Made by a program: the position numbers and the translations under genes
Notes under the pieces: model-generated
The model's database searches: none
Told to the model about the DNA's origin: nothing
The model's input: only the letters and a program-made list of their open reading frames with translations
Assembly: GCA_036346355.1 (NCBI GenBank)
Contig: CM070591.1
Span: forward strand, 18,398,001 to 18,462,000
Source of the DNA: Rhipidocladum racemiflorum
Taxonomy: Eukaryota > Streptophyta > Magnoliopsida > Poales > Poaceae
Reading direction: 5' to 3'
Length of the DNA: 64,000 bases
Shown here: positions 57,428-64,000 of the stretch, one piece after another
How the letters are laid out: each line of letters starts with the position of its first letter
Numbering within the stretch: the first letter of the stretch is position 1

Positions 57428-59103
57428 TATCGCTGGAAAATACTAAGTGGGTTTTACAGTTCAAGCGACCGATCCCGAGTCAGACTCGAGCCCGAGTCGG
57501 ACGCGAGCCACGGTCGAGCCGGACCGAGCCCAACCAAACCCTAACCCGTGCGACCGTTGGATCGAGATCCAACGGCCAGTATCAAGCCACGTCACCCAAG
57601 TGGGGATCGGACCGGATCCGTTCGCCCCCGTGCGATCCCAGCCGTCGATCGTGCCACATGGACGGCCGGGATGCGTCCACGTCACCTCTCCGTGTCGCCG
57701 CCGGATTCCGCCGTCGCGCGCGGGTGGACCTCGGTTTCCGCGAGATTCACGGAAGCTGCCGCCAACATGTTCTCCTCTTCCGTGCGCACCCGTAGCCCTA
57801 GGTCACCAAGCTTGAGCCGTCGTAGTCGCGCCGCAGGAGCTCGCCGAAGTTGGAGGAGAGGACCGCTGCGGTTTTTGCCGATTTCCGCCGTCGTCCGTCG
57901 TTCTCCGCCGTGGTGGTGCCCAGATCCAGAACCCTCATGTCGAGCCGCGTCGGGGAGGACCACTCACCTCACCGAAACGTGCCTGAAGCACCGCGGGGCT
58001 CATCATCATCTTCGTCTCCGGCAGCCGCAAGCCACCACGTCCCCATCGCCGTCCCCGAGCTCCGTCAGCCGTCCAATCCAGATTCAACGGCCACGGTGAG
58101 TCCACGTCACCTCGTAACGATATCCACGTTGCGGTTTCTAAATCTATTTCCAACCGTTGGATCTAGATCCAACGCTCTAGATTGAACCACGTAGCCATAA
58201 ACTGCACCGTGCTAGGATTAGATATCAGCCGTTAGATCTAGATCGTACGGTTAGCGTTAACCCGCATTGTAGCGTTAGATGCGTTCTCAACCGTTCGATC
58301 AAGATCGATCGGTGTAGATTGAGCCACGCGTCGCCGCTCGGGACATGCCACGTCGCCCCCTTGATGTGGTGAAACCCGATCGAATCTTGACCGTCAGATC
58401 TAAATCGAACGGTCCAGATCAGCCATGTTGTCCACAACGTGCGTGATCCAGATCCAATCTGGACCGTTGGATTTCAAACCAACGGCCCAGATCGTGCCAC
58501 GTGCACGGGAGCTGAAACGGCGCGGTCCACGCGGACGCGCCTGGTCGTCGCTGACGTCACACGTGACGTCAGCGTGGGGCCCGCGTGTCAGCGACTGGCC
58601 CAACGGCTCCATGACGTCACGGTGGGGCCCGCGTGTCGGCCGTCCTTCGGCCGAGCCGTGCTGACTTCAGCAGTGGGTCCCACGTGTTAGTGACACGTGA
58701 ACCCGTGGACCGGGTCCACGGTGGACCGGGCCCGAGTCGTGGACTGAGTCCATGGACCAGCAAACGCATTGATGACGTAATAATTCGATTTTTCAATAGA
58801 AAAATAATTCTGTGGAAATTCAAATCCCATGTTGACGTCATTATTCAGATTTCTCAATAGAAAAATAAATGAATTAATTCGGTTTATTCTTTTATTTGAT
58901 TTTTCAAACTTCAAACGCTTATAACTTTTGCATTTTAACTCCGATTTGAGTGATTCCAATTTCTAAATTTGTATAAAATTGAGATCTACTTGATGATGAA
59001 TTTTATTTAATTTTTGGATATAAGTTTTCTCTGTTTGTATTTATTTAATTAATTTTTCAAACTTTAAACGGGTATAACTTTTGCGTTCCGAATTGAATGA
59101 ATT
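57428..59103. repeat. LTR-like segment with GATC palindromes, ends not found
   Basis: At least six units of the type CCGTTGGATCTAGATCCAACGG occur between 57550 and 58490, several followed by CCACGT-like words. A CpG-rich part (57690-58080) and CGTGACGTCA words (58550-58640) follow, then an AT-rich end with a two-copy repeat containing AAACG-TATAACTTTTGC (58908-58935 and 59065-59085). ORFs across it lack domains. The style is that of a long gypsy or copia LTR, but I cannot find TG/CA ends or a target duplication. It lies between two truncated elements, and deletion probably removed its ends. Confidence 0.5.
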
Positions 59104-59610
59104 TTATTTAATCAAACGCTTATCCCTCACACTTGATGTTCCTTCGTGAGCTACTTGGAGTGTGTCCCATATTTCTTTGGCTTCTTCTAAGCCATCAACC
59201 TTGTTGAATTCTTCGGGACTCAATGCTCCAAGCAAAACACTCGCGGCTTGTGCATTTCGGTGGATGTTTTGTTCTTGTTGCGGTGTAAGCTCCATGTCAT
59301 CTTCCGGCATGTCCAAACCTGTACACACAATCTTCCAAACACTAGGATGGAGAGACATCAAATGCATTTTCATTTTGTGCCTCCAAGCGGAATAGTACGT
59401 GCCATCGAAAAATGGTGCACGCCCGGAGAATACGATAATATAGGAATGCGAAGAAGAAGTATTCAATTTTTCGTAATTAAAAGGAATTTGAGCTCCCTGC
59501 GATGACGTTGAGGTGTCACCTTCCTTGGTCCTCGCGGGAGTTCCATGTCCGGCCTTTGGACTACCTTCTTCCCCTGACACGACAACCTTCAATCCGGTGT
59601 TGGCCATCAC
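59104..59610 (-). pseudogene. copia gag, N-terminal part
   Basis: ATG at 59610, about 37 bases after the primer site. The protein has a Ser/Thr-rich start, then APFFDGTYYSAWRHKMKMHL, the conserved start of copia gag (UBN2-type), and ALSPEEFNKVDGLEEAKEIW and LQVAHEGTSSVRDKRL. It is open for 168 codons and ends at a TAA at the junction with the LTR-like segment, so the zinc knuckle part is missing. Gag forms the virus-like particle of the element. Confidence 0.85.
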
Positions 59611-59646
59611 GTTCCCTTCAAGCGGTTAAGCCTTCGAGAAGGTCAA

Positions 59647-59660
59647 GCTCTGATACCAAT
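59647..59660 (-). promoter_or_regulatory. Primer binding site for initiator Met-tRNA
   Basis: ATTGGTATCAGAGC on the minus strand, directly after the LTR end CTTTTCA. Confidence 0.88.
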
Positions 59661-59739
59661 TGAAAAGATGAGAAAGTTGCCTAGAGGGGGGGTGAATAGG
59701 CAGTTTAAAATTTAAACTAAATTTGTTGCAGCGGAAAGA

Positions 59740-60900
59740 GTATCGGAACTTCCGGTATTGGATCGGAACTTCCGATATAATCGAAACTTCCGATACCAGT
59801 TCGGAATGTCCGATCGACTTTAGACACGGACAATTAATCACTGAGAGTAATTAACTTGGAAAGCAATCTAAGAACGTTATATCAACTAAATAAGGAAACA
59901 AGTTTAAGTAAAGTAAAGTAAAGACACGGATTTGTTCCCGGAGTTCGGATTCTTGAGGGAATCCTACGTCTCCGTTGAGGAGGCTCCAAAGAGCCGGGTC
60001 TTTTCCAACCCTTTCCTCCCAAACCTCGGTCACACTTGAGGCTTGGTTCCACTATTGGTTCCTTTCCTTTCGGAGGCGGAGCCGGCCTTCACAAACTTCT
60101 CACGGCGTCCCACAATCCTTGGGAGCTCGTGATCGACACCTAGCCGTCTAGGAGTCCTTCAACCTCCAAGAGAAACAAATACACCGTTGAACGATCTTGG
60201 AGGAACACTCTTAAGCTCGAGATGAATGACACTTGCTTTTCACTTCAAACTCTAGATCTCAACTATTGTCCTCACTCTCTAGATGATCCCTAAGATCAAA
60301 GAGGAGGACTCAATAGAAAGCTAGAAGGTGCTCAAGGTGCTCTAGAGTTCTGCCAACAAGAGTGTGTCTCTCTCAAATAAGAGAGGAGTGGGGTATTTAT
60401 AGATTCTTCCAAAAACTAGCCGTTATACACCCACTCAGCTGCATATCGGAACTTCCGATGTCAACATCGGAATGTCCGATATGTGCAAACAATCAGAACT
60501 CGAGCGCACTTCAACTGTCGAAAAAGGTGCATCGGAACTTCCGATGTCAGCATCGGAACTTCCGATGTTCCCAGAAAAGCACCTTGACAAATGCTTCTAA
60601 GTCCATATCGGACTGTCCGATATAACCATCGGAACTTCCGACTTAAACATCGGAATGTCCGATCCAATATATCGGAATGTCCGGTAATTCCAGAGAGCTC
60701 CTTTTTTCAGGTTTGAACACATCGGAACTTCTGATGTCAAATATCGGAACTTCCGATATTTACAGATAGCACCCTCAAAAGCTTTACAACGTATCGGAAC
60801 TTCCGATATATCTTTCACGCAACGGACTGAAGCAAGCATGCACATCGGAATGTCCGGTCACATCGGAACTTCCGATGTAATATCGGAATGTCCGACTTGA
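59740..60900. repeat. Dispersed palindromes CGGAACTTCCG / CGGAATGTCCG in the LTR
   Basis: Eighteen copies by eye: four at 59740-59820 and fourteen at 60446-60900. Most are CATCGGAACTTCCGATG-like with perfect 6-base arms, others are CGGAATGTCCGAT. Spacing alternates between about 19-22 and 45-65 bases. No coding sense in them. Confidence 0.88.
60391..60402 (-). promoter_or_regulatory. TATA box of the Sirevirus LTR
   Basis: CTATAAATACCC on the minus strand, followed by CACTCCTCTC. Confidence 0.6.
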
Positions 60901-61226
60901 ACTTCAATAAAAACATATTCAGGTGCATGCACGGTGACTTAGGGTCTCAACAAGGATTAAGGTGACATTCATCTGAGCATAGATACTACCCTAGATCATT
61001 TACGATGCATCCCTCTTAATAGTACGGCATTCCTACGACACAAAGCATAGAAAATAAGAATAAAAAGGCCGTTTTACTCGCTTAGTCTTGTTTGAGGATA
61101 TCCTTCGCATGTAGATGATCTCACATTTAATCTTTTACTGTTCACAGGCTCAGTGAAGACATTAGTCCTTTTAATCGTTTGTCATTAATCAACCAAAACC
61201 AATTTAGGGGCCTAGATGCACTTTCA

Positions 61227-61612
61227 ATCTTCCCCTTTTTGGTGATTGATGACAACCCGATTAAAGCTTACAATTAAAAAGATATAATGAAAGATTAGTC
61301 TAGGTTTAGCTCCCCCTGAAGATGTGCATTGAATAGGAAAAGATCGTGAATGCACAATTTTGAAAGGAATTTTGCAGGAGCTCCCCCTAGAACTGAGCAT
61401 ATAATGAAACGAACAATATGAATGCTAACATTTGAATAACCATTAATATTAAAACATCCATAAAACGAGTAGCAATCATCCATTATAGCATAAGTAAGGC
61501 AATAAGCAACAAGTAACAAGTCCCGAGTTCACATGATAACAAAGTTTGGAAACGAAACTAAGCGATGGATGATAAAACGAAGGTAAGCTTTTCTCTTCTC
61601 CCCCTTTGGCAT
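61227..61612 (-). promoter_or_regulatory. Four polypurine tracts before the LTR
   Basis: On the minus strand: CCAAAGGGGGAGAA (about 61607-61594), CTAGGGGGAGCTC (61391-61379), TTCAGGGGGAGCT (61322-61310) and AAAAAGGGGAAGAT next to the LTR (61240-61227). Same arrangement as in the first element (3665-5579). Confidence 0.82.
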
Positions 61613-61661
61613 CAAGCACCAGAAAGGAAGCAAAAAAAAAAGGAGAAAGAGAGATAGAGCG

Positions 61662-63132
61662 CTAGTCCGACTCATCAGAAGCAGCATCAGAGCCAGACTC
61701 CTCATCGTCCTCGGACTCATCTGAAGCTGCAGGCGCTGGAGCAAAAGGATCCTCAACTTCTTCTTCACTGTCCTCATCCTCTGAACACTCTAGATTTAAA
61801 TGCCTCTGAATATCTTTCAGTCTCTTGGTGTTCTTCTTGTGCGCTGCTGCATTGCCCTTGCACAGGACAAAGATTGACTTCAAAGTGCGGAGGATTGGAG
61901 AGGATGATCCACTGGAAGCTGCAGCAGGAGGAGCAGTGGCGGAGGAGGAAGCAGCACCTCTAGTCGAAGCACGTCTAGCAGGCTGAGCTGGGGCCTTGAT
62001 CGCCCTGATCTGCACTCCAGTATGTCTTGCATCATACTCAAAATGCTGGTGAGTTATGTGCTCAATCATATGCATGATGAAAGGAGCATAACCACAGCTT
62101 CTCTTTGGCTCTGGCGATCAAGCGGATCTCATTCCAAATGAAATCAAACACATCAAAAGGACGTTGTCCATCTCTCATCCTACTCAGCAGATTTCTTGTA
62201 TAGGATAGAATATGAGAGGCATCACCTTCTTTGGGAGCCAGCGTCTTCCTGAAAAGCCTGTTGAGACAGGCAAAGAAAGGCTTCATGCCTTTTGTGCTTC
62301 CTTCCTCAAAGTCTGCATCTTCATCATAGAGAAAGTTCAAGTTGGAGGCACCGAGAGCTGCTTCATTATGAATTTGATCCTTGTCATGGCAGTCAGCTTC
62401 GGTGAATCCAAGACAGCGAGCAAAATTAACATAGGAGATTTCATACCAAACTCCTTCAGTCATCCAATGCAAGGTGGAGACTCTGTCCCTAGAGATGTAC
62501 AAGGTGGAGTAGAACTGAGCAATGATCTCAACGTTCTAATCATGCTGAAAGCTCATGATCCTCTTTGTTCCAGTTCTCTCACAAGCTGCTATGACCTCAG
62601 TGAAGGTGGCATCATCAGCTGCGGCCATGTAGTCCCAGTCGACCCACTGCATCAGAATGACTGGATTCTTCCTAGTCAAAATGATAGACTCATAGAAGTC
62701 TTGCTGGAAGAAATTCCAGAAGCGATAGTCAGTCGAGAACTGTGTACTTGCCCTGGGGTTCTGCTCTCTGGCTTCGCGCACTTTGGCGGCTTTCCCTTTA
62801 TAGCTCATGGGTTTCCTCTTGAGACGAGGATTCCTTTCTGCCTGTCTGAGCCTTGGAACTGCTGGGTCTGGAACTGGTTGAGATTGAGAAGCCCCTGCCA
62901 CAGTTTTGCCCTTCCTAGAAGGCAATGGTGCTCCTCGAGGAACATTCACAGTCTGTGCAGGAGGATCGGGTGGAGGGTCACTGATTTGAATGCCTGGGCC
63001 TCCACTGCCTCTACCTCTTCCTCTACCCGCAGCCTTTTTAGTTCTTGCTCCTGTCGGAGTTTGTCTTGGCCTTTTAGCGCCTAAGACAGTCGGGTCCGGT
63101 TGCGGCTGGGAGCCACCTTGATCAGGATCCAT
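61662..63132 (-). pseudogene. Sirevirus extra ORF in env position
   Basis: One long frame starts at ATG 63132 with a Pro/Arg/Lys/Gly-rich, probably disordered part (RGRGRGSGGPG), then FSTDYRFWNFFQQDFYES. A TAG at 62536-62538 interrupts; the frame goes on to TLHWMTEGVWYEI, ARCLGFTE and HILSYTRNLLSRMRDGQRPF. Near 62100 a one-base shift moves it into the frame GYAPFIMHMIEHITHQHFEY, and the end is Ser/Glu/Asp-rich (to 61662). Sireviruses often carry an env-like ORF between pol and the LTR. I see no clear signal peptide or membrane segment, so I call it only by position. It resembles plant transposon proteins of unknown function. Confidence 0.7.
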
Positions 63133-64000
63133 TGAGCTAAGGACAGAGAGAATCGATTAAGTTTACGAGAGAAACAAACTTGGTTTGGTTTTCATTCAGT
63201 TGACATCGGAAGTTCCGACGTGAGGTCGGAAGTTCTGATGTTTTCGATCGGAATGTCCGATGTCTACGGATTTCAACCAACACAAGATTTCTCCTAAACC
63301 AACCGACGGAAAGAATTGAAACTTGACAGAAATTAACCAAAGGAATAGATGAACAAGTTCACCGAAACGATTTCTCAAAAAGATGCCCTAGATCCAAAAG
63401 GAAAGGATTGAGTCCTAGGGTTACCTTCACGAAGAACGAGGAGAAATCGCACGGAGAGGAGGGTCCTCTTCAGGATGGAGTCCTTCCCAAGCGAAGATCG
63501 GAAGTTCCGAGAGGTCGGAGACTCCGATAACGGCACAAAGACGAAACGGGAAGGAGAGTCTAAAGAGACACGAGGAAAAGGACAAAAGAAAGTGAAAGGG
63601 TACGGGCACTTTCTTAAGTGCGGAGGAGACATCGGAAGTTCCGATATTACATCGGAAGTTTCGATGTGGAAAAACTGCCAGACATCGGATATTCCGATGA
63701 TTTGATCGGATGTTCCGATGTGTTGATTTTTCCAGCAAACAGAGAAAGAAACAAGGAATTTGAGTGAAGTCTGAAAACTCTGAGTCATGTGAACTTAAGG
63801 AGGATCACTCCACTTGTCATCAGCAAGCATTCAAGCAATCAAAACTATGATTATAAGTGGATTGATCCGAGATTAAAATCCAATCAAAAATATTTTGAAA
63901 CTCACTCAATTTGTTTTTCAATCGTTTTGTTTCGAAATTGAGCTAAATAGCAACAGTCAATGAGTGCAATCTTTCAAGACACATTCCGATAGTCTAGGAC
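63133..64000. other. Non-coding part upstream of the extra ORF, with palindromes
   Basis: Nine copies of CGGAAGTTCCGA-type palindromes (63207-63257, 63499-63525, 63633-63720), the same family as in the LTR but written with the core as AAGTT. From 63790 to 64000 no feature is recognised; the pol end was not found. Confidence 0.6.

Larger units (their letters stand above)
59661..61226 (-). repeat. LTR of the minus-strand Sirevirus
   Basis: Minus-strand start TGAAAGTGCATCTAGGCCCC, end CATCTTTTCA; 1566 bases. TATA box CTATAAATACCC at 60402-60391. Near its end the run TTCACCCCCCCTCTAGGC recurs as in the other copia LTRs. It carries 18 copies of a 13-base palindrome (next entry but one). Confidence 0.88.
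59104..64000 (-). mobile_element. Sirevirus-type copia: two element copies sharing one LTR
   Basis: On the minus strand: env-position ORF (63132 to 61662), polypurine tracts, LTR (61226-59661), primer site (59660-59647), gag start (59610-59104). One LTR with a polypurine tract before it and a primer site plus gag after it means the downstream end of one copy and the upstream end of the next are joined. The upstream copy's pol lies beyond 64000; the downstream copy's gag is cut at 59104. Confidence 0.8.

Noticed and set aside
57548..58185. Several overlapping ORFs of 90-180 codons on both strands
   Set aside because: They overlap in all frames over a CpG-rich, palindromic segment and show no motif, so they are taken as chance.
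1..64000. A prokaryotic-style defence or other new gene system
   Set aside because: Spliced genes, LTR elements and MITEs show plant nuclear DNA; nothing resembles an operon.

Overview
The window is plant nuclear DNA, almost certainly from a grass (Poaceae). The evidence is the mix of transposon families (Sirevirus-type Ty1/copia, a Tat-lineage Ty3/gypsy element with an antisense ORF, a large coding-less LTR element, an En/Spm CACTA element, a Stowaway-type MITE), GC-rich gene 5' ends with CT microsatellites, and GT-AG introns. I see no bacterial operon, no RNA gene and no intact ordinary host gene. I would not name a species. Nearly all ORFs are pieces of transposons, most of them broken.

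Left part, 1-17424, is a set of nested insertions that can be read base by base. A Ty3/gypsy element (plus strand, 3' LTR 16803-17424) is the oldest layer. A Sirevirus-type copia element (pol 480-3663, four polypurine tracts, 3' LTR 5580-7191) sits inside its reverse transcriptase; the gypsy frame resumes at 7192. A second insertion (9131-14272, target duplication CAATC) splits the last codons of the gypsy integrase. It is a solo LTR full of palindromes, and it is itself split by a rearranged copia element (11043-14254, duplication GTATA) whose internal order is circularly permuted. Downstream of gypsy pol lies a spliced antisense ORF (14692-16740, minus).

Middle, 17425-32898. A complete LTR element without coding capacity (19482-28401, LTRs of about 2.37 kb, duplication CGCTG) interrupts GC-rich tandem repeats. 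To its right lies a decayed three-exon fragment of a proline iminopeptidase gene (30781-31337), then a foldback element (32257-32624).

32899-47255 is a complete 14.4-kb CACTA element (duplication GAA) with subterminal repeats at both ends, a frameshifted tnp2-type transposase (36287-39816), an apparently spliced tnpA-type gene with a Transposase_24-like region (39974-42896), and exons 1-3 of a captured SPX-domain gene of the SPX-MFS vacuolar phosphate transporter type (45609-46252). It landed in or beside a foldback MITE whose arms lie on both sides.

Right part, 47256-64000. A microsatellite and a 3.1-kb solo LTR (48759-51868, duplication AAAGT) are followed by a Stowaway-type MITE and a 5'-truncated copia element on the minus strand (53337-57427). 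Next comes a palindrome-rich LTR-like segment (57428-59103). Last is a minus-strand Sirevirus region (59104-64000) in which one LTR has a primer binding site plus gag on one side and a polypurine tract plus an extra env-position ORF on the other, so two element copies share this LTR.

The genes do not form a host pathway; they are transposon machinery plus two relics of host genes (proline iminopeptidase and SPX-MFS). Coordinates of exons and element ends were read by eye from splice signals, terminal motifs and target duplications.
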